A DNA stretch of 64,000 bases from Rhabdobacter roseus (GCF_014202275.1 NZ_JACHGF010000002.1:310001-374000); one strand, 5' to 3'; positions 35,659 through 45,241 are shown, counted from the first letter of the stretch. Notes: generated by a model not told the origin, from the letters alone. Translations and numbers: made by a program.

Positions 35659-37770
35659 TTAACGAAGAACCAAGGCCCCTTCGGTGGTCGGGTCGTAGTA
35701 GCGATAGCCCTGTTGGGCCAGGATCTCTTTCCAGCGCTCTCGGGTACGTACGCCCATTTGTCCGCCCAAAATGTATAACGTTCTGGAGGGCTCTGACCAT
35801 TCATTCGGCTGGGAAGATTGGACGGAGAATGGGTTCTCACGGGGATAGGTACGGGAAGTCAGCAAGACGTAGTCCACCGCCGCCGCCGAAGGTACCCCCT
35901 CGCCCGCGTACAAAGTACCTCCCGGCCAGGCCACCAAAGTACCCCCCGAAACCTGCCGCACTACTACCCGCGAGGAGGTACCTTGCCCGCCGGGCGCAAG
36001 AAAAACGGTGTCCTGGATCAGTTGCTGGATCTGGTAGTTTTCCAACCGGAAACGGTAGGCGTTGGTATCTTGACGGAAAGCTTCGTCCGCAAGAAGATAC
36101 AAGGTACTTTGGTCCTTGATACTCAGTACGCTGTGGCGTGGCACGGCATGCACCACCAGCTGTTGCCGGTGGTAGGTACGTAGGCTATGGGTAGTGGCAT
36201 ACAAGAAAAAAACGAGCGCCACGCCCGCCAGGTACTTGAGCGTGGTCCACTCCCGACGGCGATAGGTGTAGTATGCTCCCAAAATGAGAACCAGCAGCAG
36301 GACGACCTCCACCCGGTCAAGATACAGGCCCTGAGCGCTATAGCCGGGAAGGCGGCTGGGAAAGGTAACCAGCCAGTTGGTAGCCAGCGCCGCCATATAT
36401 ACCACCACATGCACTACCGTAAAAAGGGCCTTGAACGGTAACAGACTCACGATCACCAGGGCCAGTGCCCCCGGCATGAGCACAAACGCCAGCGCCACCA
36501 CCAGCGGATTCACGAGCCAGAAGTACACCGGAAATTGATGAAAATAGTAGACGCTCACCGGAAAGGTCAACAGCTGCGCCGACACCGACACGGCCGTAGC
36601 ACGCCACAGGTACCTAAGCAGAAAATGCTCCGTACTGATAAGGCGCTCGATGGGCCGGTAAAAAAGCAATATGCCCAACACAGCCAGGTACGAGAGCTGG
36701 AAACCCACCGCGTAGAGCGCAAAAGGATCAAAGAGCAAAATCAGAAACGCCGAAAAGGCCAGGGTGTTGACGGGCTCCGCCCGGCGATTAAAGACCTCGG
36801 CCACTACCCACACCAGGCACATGCAGGTAGCCCGCAGTACCGAGGGCGACAGGCCGGTGAGGAGGGCGTAAAAAAGCAGCAAGGCCGTCAGAATCACCAA
36901 GTAAAGGTACTTACCCAAGGGGTACTTTTTGAGCCAACCGAGCCCCAGGCTCAGCAACAAAAAGAAAATGCCCACGTGCAGCCCCGACACCGACAGTACG
37001 TGTACGGCCCCGGACGTGGAGTAGCTCCCAATCAGGTCGTTACGGAGGTCGTCGCGGCGCCCGAGTAGCATGGCTTTCAGTAGCCCGTAGGCGTCGTCAT
37101 GCTGTAAGGATTGGCGTAGGCTGCGGTCAGCCCAGTCGGACACGCGGCTGCTCCAGTAGCGCGGGCCCCGGGCGGGAAAAGGTACCACCCGGTACTTTTC
37201 CGGCGCGAGGTAGTCGGTCCAGGCAACTCCTTTGAAGCGCAAAAAGCGGCGGTAATCGAATTCTGCGGGATTGAGCGGCTCGGGCGGACGCTTCAGTTGC
37301 TGTTGTACCAGCAGGGCCTCTCCCGGCTTAGGGAGCAAGGCGGCCTCCTGGGGTAGCGACAAGTACGCCCGCGCCGGAGCAGGTACCCAGCCCGTTTCGG
37401 TTCGGATTTTGGTTACCTCTGCCTCCACCCGAAACGTAGACTGCCTTTTTTCGGGCAAAGATTTGACTACCGCCAGGTAGGCCGTGTAGGGAGTTTTTTC
37501 CAGGGCCGCTACCTGCTCAAGGTACTTGTCATGATGAAGACTGGCCGCCAGGTACCCCAGCAGGGGTATTGTTACGCCCAAAATAAGGCCTGAATAGATT
37601 ATGCCTCTATTCCAAAAGCCAGCGATGACCAAATACACGAGGCCCGCCGAGAGCAGTGGTAGCGAAAGGGCATTCGGTATAAAGTACCCCCGATCGGCTA
37701 AGAAAGGATGAATAACAATGCCTGTTATCAATAACAGGGTTAATCGGAGAAAGGGTATACGATACCACAT
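35659..37770 (-). CDS. comEC: ComEC/Rec2 family DNA-uptake channel protein
   Basis: The product is 703 aa, with N-terminal membrane helices (1-75), a beta domain (~85-200, DUF4131-like: YTAYLAVVKSLPEKRQSTFRVEAEV), then the competence domain with the signature SGAVHVLSVSGLHVGIFFLLLSLGL (~232-256) and ~9 membrane helices to about residue 530. The remaining ~170 residues do not contain the HxHxDH metallo-lactamase motif of longer ComEC proteins. ComEC moves transforming ssDNA through the inner membrane. The gene follows the M43 protease gene by 6 nt. It carries about nine GGTACTT/AAGTACC heptamers and six GGTACC. Confidence 0.92.
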   Translation of the reverse strand: MWYRIPFLRLTLLLITGIVIHPFLADRGYFIPNALSLPLLSAGLVYLVIAGFWNRGIIYSGLILGVTIPLLGYLAASLHHDKYLEQVAALEKTPYTAYLAVVKSLPEKRQSTFRVEAEVTKIRTETGWVPAPARAYLSLPQEAALLPKPGEALLVQQQLKRPPEPLNPAEFDYRRFLRFKGVAWTDYLAPEKYRVVPFPARGPRYWSSRVSDWADRSLRQSLQHDDAYGLLKAMLLGRRDDLRNDLIGSYSTSGAVHVLSVSGLHVGIFFLLLSLGLGWLKKYPLGKYLYLVILTALLLFYALLTGLSPSVLRATCMCLVWVVAEVFNRRAEPVNTLAFSAFLILLFDPFALYAVGFQLSYLAVLGILLFYRPIERLISTEHFLLRYLWRATAVSVSAQLLTFPVSVYYFHQFPVYFWLVNPLVVALAFVLMPGALALVIVSLLPFKALFTVVHVVVYMAALATNWLVTFPSRLPGYSAQGLYLDRVEVVLLLVLILGAYYTYRRREWTTLKYLAGVALVFFLYATTHSLRTYHRQQLVVHAVPRHSVLSIKDQSTLYLLADEAFRQDTNAYRFRLENYQIQQLIQDTVFLAPGGQGTSSRVVVRQVSGGTLVAWPGGTLYAGEGVPSAAAVDYVLLTSRTYPRENPFSVQSSQPNEWSEPSRTLYILGGQMGVRTRERWKEILAQQGYRYYDPTTEGALVLR

Positions 37771-37776
37771 CGAAGG

Positions 37777-39123
37777 CTATTTAACCACCACAAACCGCTT
37801 GGTGACGGTTTCGAGCCGGGTGCGGGCCCGAACAAAGTACATGCCCGGAGGATAGGTACTTACATCCAGCGGAATCCGGCGACTATACAAGCTTTGAAAA
37901 TCAAGAGTTTGTAACAAGACACCTCTGGCATCATACACCAGAAGCGTTAAATCCTGAAAATCAGCAAAACGCACGTCGAGTTTGAGTTCGGTAAGCTCGT
38001 TGGTGATGGGGTTAGGAAAAATTTCTACCGTCAGGTTGTCGGTAGGCTCTAGGCGCCCCTCTCGGGCAAACTCCACCAACCTCGCCCTGCGCGGACTCAG
38101 CGCCAGTACCGCCTGCATCCGTTCGGCCTGGCACTTGGTAAAAATATTCATGCAGGAATCGGGCGAGTAATCGAGGTAGTTTTCGATCATGTTTCGGGTT
38201 GTTGGTCCCAGGCAATTCGAAAATTTATCGGTACAGACCGTGGTACGGTTAGCATCCAAGGTAGGTGGGGTGTCGTCACAATAATCGGTACCGCAGTCAA
38301 CATCGCCCCAGGTATGGATCAGCCCCAGCCAGTGCCCTACCTCGTGGGTAGTGGTGCGGCCCAGGTTGTAGATCCGGCTGGTGATGGCGCCCGTCTGGCG
38401 ACCAAAGAACCGGAAATCGATGATGACGCCGTCGGTACGTTCAAAGGATTCGTTGGCGTTGTCCAGGCCTCCTACGCCCTCTACCGAAGGAAACTGCGCA
38501 ATGCCCAGGTAGGTACCAGACAGCCTACATACCCAAATGTTTAGGTACTTATCCGACGGCCAGTAGGCAATGTTGGACAAAAGCTGATCGTCCGTAAAGG
38601 GATTAAAACTGGTCCGTTGGGTGTACTGCGTGCGGGTAATGCCGCTAGTCGAACGCCCTTCTGGGTCAAGGTCAGCCAGGTAAAATTCAATGCGGGTATC
38701 GGCCCCGACGGGGTTGGTATTGAAGCCACGGGTACCTGGCTCCCGGCGGTAATCTTCGTTAAGTACCTCAATCTGACTACTGATCTGCTCATCCGAAATA
38801 TTCGGATTATTAATACCACCGATTGACCCAGGCTCCTGGTCGTGGATCACGTGCACCACTACCGGAATCCGGATGATCTCGTCGGTCTGGCGAAGCCGCG
38901 CCCGGTTGGTCTGCATGTATTCCTGAATGCGTTGCTCCGTGCGCTGCCGGTTGAGCCGCCATTGCGGCTCCCGAATCGACCGCTCGATGTCCCGCTCCAC
39001 GCTTACGCAGCGAATCAGAGCCGAATCTGGTAGTTGTTGGGCCGAAGACGTCCCTACAACTACCAGATATAATCCTGCAAGTACCCCCAGCCAGTGGCCA
39101 ACTCTATTTTTCGGATTTTTCAT
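37777..39123 (-). CDS. M43 (pappalysin-like) zinc metalloprotease with T9SS sorting domain
   Basis: The product is 448 aa with an N-terminal signal peptide (to about SSAQ). After a propeptide (~30-85), the catalytic domain holds HEVGHWLGLIH (residues 260-270; two zinc His, the base Glu and the third His) and the Met-turn CMNIFTKCQ. Cys-rich loops (CGTDYCDDTP, CTDKFSNCLGP) fit pappalysin/ulilysin-type enzymes. The end (VEIFPNPITNELTEL ... GMYFVRARTRLETVTKRFVVVK) is a T9SS type A domain, so it is exported to the surface or medium. The start overlaps the end of phoH by 20 nt and comEC follows by 6 nt. Confidence 0.95.
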   Translation of the reverse strand: MKNPKNRVGHWLGVLAGLYLVVVGTSSAQQLPDSALIRCVSVERDIERSIREPQWRLNRQRTEQRIQEYMQTNRARLRQTDEIIRIPVVVHVIHDQEPGSIGGINNPNISDEQISSQIEVLNEDYRREPGTRGFNTNPVGADTRIEFYLADLDPEGRSTSGITRTQYTQRTSFNPFTDDQLLSNIAYWPSDKYLNIWVCRLSGTYLGIAQFPSVEGVGGLDNANESFERTDGVIIDFRFFGRQTGAITSRIYNLGRTTTHEVGHWLGLIHTWGDVDCGTDYCDDTPPTLDANRTTVCTDKFSNCLGPTTRNMIENYLDYSPDSCMNIFTKCQAERMQAVLALSPRRARLVEFAREGRLEPTDNLTVEIFPNPITNELTELKLDVRFADFQDLTLLVYDARGVLLQTLDFQSLYSRRIPLDVSTYPPGMYFVRARTRLETVTKRFVVVK

Positions 39124-40051
39124 ACGCGGCCAGTATATCTTTCACCAGTCGATGACGAACCACGTCGCTTCCGTCGAGTTCCACAAAACTTATTCCTTTA
39201 ATTCCCTTCAAAACGGCAATCGAATCAATCAGGCCCGATTTTTGGTTTTTGGGCAAGTCAACCTGGGACATATCACCCGTGATGATGGCCTTGGAGCTGG
39301 GGCCCATGCGGGTAAGAAACATTTTCATCTGCATGGGGGTGGTATTCTGGGCCTCATCGAGCAGGATAAAAGCATTGTTCAGCGTTCTACCGCGCATGTA
39401 AGCCAGGGGCGCAATCTCCACGATGCGGTTTTCAAGGTAGTACTTTAGCTTTTCGGGCGCAATCATGTCGTCCAGGGCGTCGTAGATAGGGCGCAGGTAC
39501 GGGTCGATCTTCTCTTTGAGATCCCCCGGCAGAAAACCCAGGTTTTCGCCCGCTTCTACCGCCGGACGGGTGATGATAATTTTCTTCACCTCCTTGTTTT
39601 TCAAGGCTTTGACGGCAATCGCCACGGCCGTATAAGTTTTACCGGTACCCGCCGGGCCCACCGCAAACACCAGGTCAAACTGGGCGGCGGCTTCCACGAG
39701 TCGCTTTTGGTTAGGTGTCTTGGCCTTGACAACGATCCCTTTATTTCCGTAAATAATGACGTCGGCATCTTCTACGGTACCCGCCTCCGCATCTTTAACG
39801 TACCCGCTCAGGTACCTTTTCACGTTATCGTTGGTCACTTTGCCGTACTTCTGATAGTGAATCAGCAACGACTCCATCACATCCGTGATACGAACGATCT
39901 CGGGGGCCGTGCCCTGAATCCGGATCTCGTTCCCGCGGGAAATAATTTTGCTTTCGGGAAAAGCGGCAGCTACTTCTCTGATATTATTGTTGTGTACTCC
40001 CAGAAAGTCCACCAGAGATACATCTTCGAGTGTGATTATTTTTTCTACCAA
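39104..40051 (-). CDS. phoH: PhoH family ATPase
   Basis: The product is 315 aa. The N-terminal segment (VEKIITLEDVSLVDFLGVHNNNIREV) is conserved in PhoH proteins, which fixes the start at a TTG (40051); no ATG is available before an in-frame stop upstream. Walker A is GPAGTGKT (132-139); Walker B LLDEAQNTTPMQMKMFLTRMG and GDMSQVDLP follow. PhoH proteins are cytosolic ATPases linked to RNA metabolism. The gene heads the probable phoH-M43-comEC operon and is divergent from dnaB. Confidence 0.94.
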   Translation of the reverse strand: MVEKIITLEDVSLVDFLGVHNNNIREVAAAFPESKIISRGNEIRIQGTAPEIVRITDVMESLLIHYQKYGKVTNDNVKRYLSGYVKDAEAGTVEDADVIIYGNKGIVVKAKTPNQKRLVEAAAQFDLVFAVGPAGTGKTYTAVAIAVKALKNKEVKKIIITRPAVEAGENLGFLPGDLKEKIDPYLRPIYDALDDMIAPEKLKYYLENRIVEIAPLAYMRGRTLNNAFILLDEAQNTTPMQMKMFLTRMGPSSKAIITGDMSQVDLPKNQKSGLIDSIAVLKGIKGISFVELDGSDVVRHRLVKDILAAYEKSEK

Positions 40052-40295
40052 ATGCTGAAAACAGGTTAGTGAGTATGGCTTAAATGTGAATAAAATTTAG
40101 TAATAATAGAAACGATTTTGCCGACGAGACGTTCTTTTTTTATTAAAATCTCGACAATTAACAACGATAGAATTTCTGCAATTGTTCAATCGTCTCAGTA
40201 TCAAACCAGGAAAAATTTGAGGCCTTCGCATCTAAAAATTAGTTTACCGCCGTCCTTTGGTCTCTGCCGGGCAATGCGTAATATTGTGTTTACAT

Positions 40296-41915
40296 ATGGA
40301 AAACGAAAAGACATTCAACTTTCTGAAAAAATCAGGCTCCAACGCTCCCAATTCGGGCCGGGCCACGGGCAGCAACCGCTGGCTGGGCAACGACGGCAGT
40401 ATGGGAAAGCTTCCGCCCCAGGCCGTGGATCTGGAGGAAGCGGTGCTGGGTGCCCTGATGATCGAAAAGGATGCTCTTTCTACGGTGGCGGACATTCTGA
40501 AGCCCGATAGCTTTTATAAAGAATCGCACCAGCGTATTTACGGTGCCATCATCAACTTATTTGCCAACTCCGAGCCCATTGACCTGCTGACGGTCACGGC
40601 CAAGCTGCGCAGCACGGGTGAGTTAGAGCTCGTGGGCGGGGCCCCCTACATTACTGAGCTCACTTCCAAGGTCAATTCGGCCGCGAACATCGAGTACCAC
40701 GCCCGCATCATTTCGCAGGCCTCCATCAAGCGGGAGCTCATCAAAATATCGTCCGAGATCCAACGGGAGTCTTTTGAGGATACTACCGACGTGTTCCATT
40801 TGCTGGACAAAATGGAGCAGGCGCTCTTTACCATTTCCGAATCGAACATTCGCAAGAATTTCTCGGACATGGGCGCGCTCATGCGCCAGGCGCTGGACGA
40901 GCTCGACAAGAAAAAGAACAACACCGACGGCCTCACGGGGGTACCTTCGGGTTTTAGTGCGCTGGACCGCCTCACGTCGGGCTGGCAACGTACCGAGCTC
41001 ATCATCCTGGCTGCTAGGCCCGGGATGGGGAAAACGGCTTTTGTTGTGTCTTCGCTGCGCAATGCCGCCGTGGAGTTCAACATGCCGGTAGCCATCTTCT
41101 CGCTGGAGATGTCCTCGGTACAGCTGGTGAATCGTTTGATCTCCGCGGAAGCCGAAATAGAAGGTGAAAAACTACGCAAGGGTAGTTTAGCCCCCCACGA
41201 ATGGGCCCAAATGCACCACCGGATCAACCGCCTGACCAACGCGCCTATTTTCATTGACGACACCCCCGCCCTCTCCATTCTGGAACTACGGGCGAAGTGT
41301 CGCCGCTTGAAAGCCCAGCACGACATTCAGATGATCGTCATTGACTACCTGCAATTAATGACGGGCGATACCGGCGGGAAGTTTGGTGGTAACCGCGAAC
41401 AGGAAATTGCCTCGATTTCCCGCGCCTTGAAAAACCTGGCCAAAGAGCTGGATGTACCCGTCATTGCCCTATCGCAGCTGAGCCGGGCCGTAGAAACGCG
41501 CGGGGGCGAAAAAAGACCCCAGCTTTCTGACCTTCGGGAATCGGGTTCCATTGAGCAGGATGCCGACATGGTTATCTTCCTGTACCGGCCCGAGTACTAC
41601 GGCATCACGCAAGACGAAACCGGAAATTCCGTAGCGGGAATTGGGGAAGTCATTTTGGCCAAAAACCGCAGTGGTTCCCTGGATACGGTGCAGCTCCGGT
41701 TTGTGGGCAAGTACACCAAATTCAGCGACCTGGATTCCTACTACTCTCCTTCTACGGCACCGGTTGATCGCCCATTGCCGCCGGTCGCCAACCCTATTTC
41801 TTCGTTTGAAGGACAAAACCCGGCAGGTACTCCCGGAAACACCACCTTCCGCAGCAAAGCCAACGACCTGAGTAATTTTGATTATACGGGCCCGACGGAA
41901 GAACCGCCTTTTTAA
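40296..41915 (+). CDS. dnaB: Replicative DNA helicase
   Basis: The product is 539 aa from ATG 40296 (MENEKTFNFLKKSG); the open frame begins at 40257, but DnaB proteins do not start with those residues. The N-terminal domain (~45-150, LPPQAVDLEEAVLGALMIEKDALSTVADIL) interacts with primase. The RecA-like domain has Walker A near residue 245 (ARPGMGKTAF), VAIFSLEMSS, IVIDYLQLM, the arginine-finger region and RESGSIEQDADMVIFLYRPEYY. The last ~60 residues are a disordered Pro-rich tail. A direct repeat spans its stop codon. Confidence 0.97.
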   Translation: MENEKTFNFLKKSGSNAPNSGRATGSNRWLGNDGSMGKLPPQAVDLEEAVLGALMIEKDALSTVADILKPDSFYKESHQRIYGAIINLFANSEPIDLLTVTAKLRSTGELELVGGAPYITELTSKVNSAANIEYHARIISQASIKRELIKISSEIQRESFEDTTDVFHLLDKMEQALFTISESNIRKNFSDMGALMRQALDELDKKKNNTDGLTGVPSGFSALDRLTSGWQRTELIILAARPGMGKTAFVVSSLRNAAVEFNMPVAIFSLEMSSVQLVNRLISAEAEIEGEKLRKGSLAPHEWAQMHHRINRLTNAPIFIDDTPALSILELRAKCRRLKAQHDIQMIVIDYLQLMTGDTGGKFGGNREQEIASISRALKNLAKELDVPVIALSQLSRAVETRGGEKRPQLSDLRESGSIEQDADMVIFLYRPEYYGITQDETGNSVAGIGEVILAKNRSGSLDTVQLRFVGKYTKFSDLDSYYSPSTAPVDRPLPPVANPISSFEGQNPAGTPGNTTFRSKANDLSNFDYTGPTEEPPF

Positions 41916-41998
41916 GGTACTTGGTTAGGTACTTTTGTGAGCCCTTTTATAACTACCTTCTAAACTTCGCCTTTTTAAGGTACTTGGTTAGGTACTTG
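41906..41998. repeat. 30-nt direct repeat at the dnaB stop codon
   Basis: The 30-mer at 41906-41935 recurs exactly at 41969-41998. Each copy holds two GGTACTT heptamers, and a further one follows at 42000. The first copy includes the last dnaB codons and the TAA. Both rlmD (minus) and dnaB (plus) end here. Confidence 0.95.
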
Positions 41999-42007
41999 GG
42001 GTACTTC

Positions 42008-43405
42008 TTACTTCTTTACCAGCAGCGCCACATTCTCAACGTGGTGCGTGTGCGGAAACATATCAACCGGCTGTACTTTCGTCACCTCATACGCATCGGC
42101 CATCCAGGCCAGATCACGCGCCTGGGTGGCCGAATTGCAACTAACGTACACGATCCGATCGGGCGCGGCCTGGAGGATGGTGGCTACGACTTCGGGGTCC
42201 ATGCCAGCTCGGGGCGGATCGGTAATCAGGACCTCAGGCCGACCGTGTCGGGCCACAAAGGCAGTATCCAGCAGCCTTTTCATATCCCCGGCGTAGAATT
42301 CCGTGTTGGTAATTCCGTTAAGTAACGAATTTTGTCGGGCGTCCTGCACGGCGGCCTCCACGTACTCCACGCCAATGACCTTACGAGCCTGGCGCGCCAC
42401 GAAGTTAGCTATGGTACCCGTACCCGTATAAAGATCGTACACCAGCTCCTTTCCCGTGAGCCCGGCAAAGTCACGCGTTACTTTAAATAGCGTGTAGGCT
42501 TGCTCGGGGTTGGTCTGGTAAAAAGACTTGGGCCCTACTCTGAAGGTGAGATCCTCCATGGTTTCCCGAATGTAAGTCTCACCGGCAAAGTGCATGACCT
42601 CCTGATCCTGGTAGGAATCATTTCCTTTAGTATTAACGATGTATTGCAAGGAGGTGATTTCCGGGAAGGTACTTTGCAGGAACTGGAGGGTACTTTGGAT
42701 CGCCTCCTCATCGTTTTCCGCAAATTGTACAATGACCATCAGGTCGCCCGTATTGGCCGTACGTATGATCAGGTTTCGGACAAGCCCTACATTTTGCCGG
42801 ATATCATAGTAGTTTAGGCCTGCCGACTCGGTGTACTGGTTTAGCGCATTCCGAATGGCGTTGGAAGGGTCGGGTTGTAGGTGGCAAGTCTCTACGTTAA
42901 AGATTTTATCAAAGCGCTTCGGAACGTGAAAACCCAGGGCATTCCGACTGAAGGTACTTCCGGATTGGATTTCATCGGTAGTGAGCCAGCGGTTATTAGA
43001 AAAGGTAAATTCCAGCTTATTGCGGTAAAAATGGGTACTTGGAGCCGGAATAATGGCATTAATCAGCACGTTTTTGATGCGTCCGATGCGCTCGAAGTGA
43101 TCAACGACTTGTTGGCGTTTAAATTGAAGCTGATGCTCGTAGCCAATGTGTTGCCAGCGGCAGCCACCGCACACCCCTTGGTGGCGGCAGTGGGGCTCGG
43201 CCCGCAGGGAGGAGTAGCTATGGATTTTTCTGACGACCGCCTCCTGCATTTTCTTTTTTCGGCGCACTACCTCCAAGTCCACGACGTCCCCCGGTGCTAC
43301 GTTTCCTTCCACAAAAACGACCCCATCTTCCGACTTGTATATACACTTTCCTTCCGCTGCGAAATCCGTAATGGTTACCTTTTCGTATTTTTTCTGTACT
43401 GGCAT
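42008..43405 (-). CDS. rlmD: 23S rRNA (uracil-C5)-methyltransferase, RlmD/RumA-like
   Basis: The product is 465 aa. An N-terminal TRAM domain (EKVTITDFAAEGKCIYKSEDGVVFVEGNVAPGDVVDLEVVRRKKK) is followed by an iron-sulfur Cys cluster (CRHQGVCGGCRW) and the SAM-dependent methyltransferase core: VYDLYTGTGTIANFVA, GVEYVEAAVQDARQN, VLITDPPRAGMDPEVV and the catalytic VYVSCNSATQARDL. It methylates U in 23S rRNA. It converges with dnaB. Confidence 0.95.
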   Translation of the reverse strand: MPVQKKYEKVTITDFAAEGKCIYKSEDGVVFVEGNVAPGDVVDLEVVRRKKKMQEAVVRKIHSYSSLRAEPHCRHQGVCGGCRWQHIGYEHQLQFKRQQVVDHFERIGRIKNVLINAIIPAPSTHFYRNKLEFTFSNNRWLTTDEIQSGSTFSRNALGFHVPKRFDKIFNVETCHLQPDPSNAIRNALNQYTESAGLNYYDIRQNVGLVRNLIIRTANTGDLMVIVQFAENDEEAIQSTLQFLQSTFPEITSLQYIVNTKGNDSYQDQEVMHFAGETYIRETMEDLTFRVGPKSFYQTNPEQAYTLFKVTRDFAGLTGKELVYDLYTGTGTIANFVARQARKVIGVEYVEAAVQDARQNSLLNGITNTEFYAGDMKRLLDTAFVARHGRPEVLITDPPRAGMDPEVVATILQAAPDRIVYVSCNSATQARDLAWMADAYEVTKVQPVDMFPHTHHVENVALLVKK

Positions 43406-43716
43406 ACTGAATTTTTAACTTTCAAAAAAATATCTCCGGGGCCTTGAGAGCCCCGTTTCTAAAACCCAACTTATAGAAACGCGTTCTTTCAACCCACAAA
43501 ATTAGGATGAAAAAATTTCTCCTTCCCTGCGGATGGAAAATATTCTGGCGGTAGGTCGTTGTGCAAAGCAAAGAAAAATGAGAAAGTACCTGAGGCGAAC
43601 GAGGGAAAGTACCTAAGTCGGGTACTTGGCCAGATAGTGTGGGCAAAATAAACCGCAGGCGAAGTTTAGATACCCCACCTGCGGCTAAAAGCGATACATG
43701 ATTTGACTACGTCAGT
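43406..43716. other. Intergenic region upstream of rlmD
   Basis: This 311-nt stretch holds no convincing gene. It contains the hairpin at 43646-43687, a GC-rich hairpin at 43437-43454, and three heptamer copies at 43583-43626. Confidence 0.6.
43646..43687 (-). terminator. Terminator-like hairpin after the CHRD gene
   Basis: CCGCAGG (43653-43659) pairs with CCTGCGG (43678-43684), with a T-rich stretch on the minus-strand exit side. Confidence 0.6.
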
Positions 43717-44175
43717 TTAATTTTCGGCGTCCAGCACGATTTGGCCCCGAATTTCACCGTAGATGTTCGCCGCTGAATAGATGTTGATGTACATCCGGCC
43801 AAACATCAGAGCATTCTCTTGGCGTTGGTTCAACGTAACAGAACCCGTAATGGGTGATGAGGCATAATTTGTAAAGGTAAACTCTACAGGGCCCGTTTCC
43901 CAGGCTGGCTCCGCCGAATGTATCCGGGCGGCGGTAGGCGTAATGCCTTGATATGAAATATTATAAGTAAGTACTCTGTTGCTTTTGTTGTATTCCAGCA
44001 CGGCCGCCCCTTGAGCAGAGGAGGTGGTTCTAGGAATGGTGTACTGACTATTAATGGTCGATCTAAATCTCACTATTTCGTCGTTGTGTGGCCCTTCGTC
44101 TTTGCAGGCGCTCACGAAGCCTAACATGGCAACTCCCAGTAAGAGGAGCGAGTAGCGTATCAGTATTCTTTTCAT
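43717..44175 (-). CDS. CHRD-domain lipoprotein
   Basis: The product is 152 aa. The signal peptide ends in a lipobox (FVSAC, Cys at ~24). The mature part is a CHRD domain (AQGAAVLEYNKSNRVLTYNISYQGITPTAARIHSAEPAWETGPVEFTF ... RMYINIYSAANIYGEIRGQIVL), first described in chordin and common in bacterial surface proteins. It is predicted to be attached to a membrane. Its ligand is unknown. The 3' side has a hairpin. Confidence 0.92.
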   Translation of the reverse strand: MKRILIRYSLLLLGVAMLGFVSACKDEGPHNDEIVRFRSTINSQYTIPRTTSSAQGAAVLEYNKSNRVLTYNISYQGITPTAARIHSAEPAWETGPVEFTFTNYASSPITGSVTLNQRQENALMFGRMYINIYSAANIYGEIRGQIVLDAEN

Positions 44176-44335
44176 AAGGTTATAGATATTGGTTTTGACC
44201 GGTTAAATATACGTATAATCATTTCTATAACGATTATTGGGGTATAAGTTGTTTTGAATGTATGGTTTCCCCAGGGTTTCGTTAAAGACTATTTTATGGG
44301 TATTTCGAAGTGTTTTTATTCTCCGTTTCAGGAAG

Positions 44336-45070
44336 TTACACCATCCATAAATCACTGTCTTTTACGTAAACAATTTCGTTGTTCCAGATGGCCATTCGCC
44401 AGTGGTCGCGGGAGCCAATGATGGTCAAACGGTGCCCTTTGCTTACTTGTTCGACGATAGGAGCCGCCGCCGATGGATAAGCTCTAAAAAAAGTGTGCTT
44501 GTTTTTAACAATTCCGGTGTGGTAGTTATCCGGTATGTTCAGTAGCCCCAGCATCGCTCCTAGATACAATACCAGCGCCCATTTGTGCCGCTTGGGTACA
44601 TACTCGCAGTTGCGGAGCTTAATGACCATGACCACAAAAACGTACACGCCCAGACTTAGCAGCACGATCGGCACAAATTCACCGTAGCGGCGGTAAAAAA
44701 TGATGAAGTAGCTATAGTCGTCAAATTCGTAACCTTGCAAGCCATGTTCGCTGGCCATGGTGCTCATTTTTTCCAGCAACAATATACTGGGCTCTTGAAG
44801 GGCCAATTGGCTCAATGAATGGAGTGATTGGGTATAGTCTCCGGACTTCTCGGCGAGGTAGGCAAGCTTTAAAAGCAGGTGAGGACTATTTTTTTTTTCG
44901 TATTGACTATTTTTTTGGTACAGCGTCCAGGCCTCGGAATAGCGGCCGATAGTGAACAGAGAATCAGCCCTTTTTAGGTCTTCACCCTGTGCCTGCACCG
45001 GGTTACTATTGGTCAGCCAAAGTACCCCAGTTAGCCAAATTATTACGTATTTGTTAAGGGAGGCTTGCAT
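44336..45070 (-). CDS. TPR and SH3-like membrane protein (BatE-like)
   Basis: The product is 244 aa from ATG 45070 (MQASLNKYVIIWLTGVLWLTNSNPVQAQ), which gives a signal peptide. TPR-like helices (RYSEAWTLYQKNSQYEKK..., SGDYTQSLHSLSQLALQEP) precede two membrane helices (~135-155, ~170-185), then an SH3-like C-terminus (VEQVSKGHRLTIIGSRDHWRMAIWNNEIVYVKDSDLWMV). This is the organisation of BatE-type proteins of aerotolerance operons, but no BatA/B/D genes are adjacent. The start codon overlaps the promoter of the tRNA-Lys array on the other strand. Confidence 0.7.
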   Translation of the reverse strand: MQASLNKYVIIWLTGVLWLTNSNPVQAQGEDLKRADSLFTIGRYSEAWTLYQKNSQYEKKNSPHLLLKLAYLAEKSGDYTQSLHSLSQLALQEPSILLLEKMSTMASEHGLQGYEFDDYSYFIIFYRRYGEFVPIVLLSLGVYVFVVMVIKLRNCEYVPKRHKWALVLYLGAMLGLLNIPDNYHTGIVKNKHTFFRAYPSAAAPIVEQVSKGHRLTIIGSRDHWRMAIWNNEIVYVKDSDLWMV

Positions 45071-45095
45071 AATACTATCAAGTAGTCTAATTTTG
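45065..45095 (+). promoter_or_regulatory. Promoter of the tRNA-Lys array
   Basis: TTG (45065-45067), a 20-nt spacer, and TAATTTTG (45088-45095) fit the Bacteroidota consensus. The first tRNA begins 48 nt downstream. Confidence 0.6.
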
Positions 45096-45142
45096 CATCG
45101 CAATTACGGAAAAGGTCAGGCCTAATCCAAAAGCAAAAACAC

Positions 45143-45215
45143 GATTCTGTAGCTCAGCTGGTAGAGCAATACACTTTTAATGTATGGGTCCTGGGTTCGA
45201 ATCCCAGCGGAATCA
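45143..45215 (+). tRNA. tRNA-Lys (TTT), copy 1, normal
   Basis: A 73-nt cloverleaf: acceptor GATTCTG/CGGAATC, D arm with GG, anticodon loop CTTTTAA, T arm CTGGG-TTCGAAT-CCCAG. Identical to copy 3. Confidence 0.95.
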
Positions 45216-45241
45216 CTAAGGAATTTGATTGCCAAATATAG

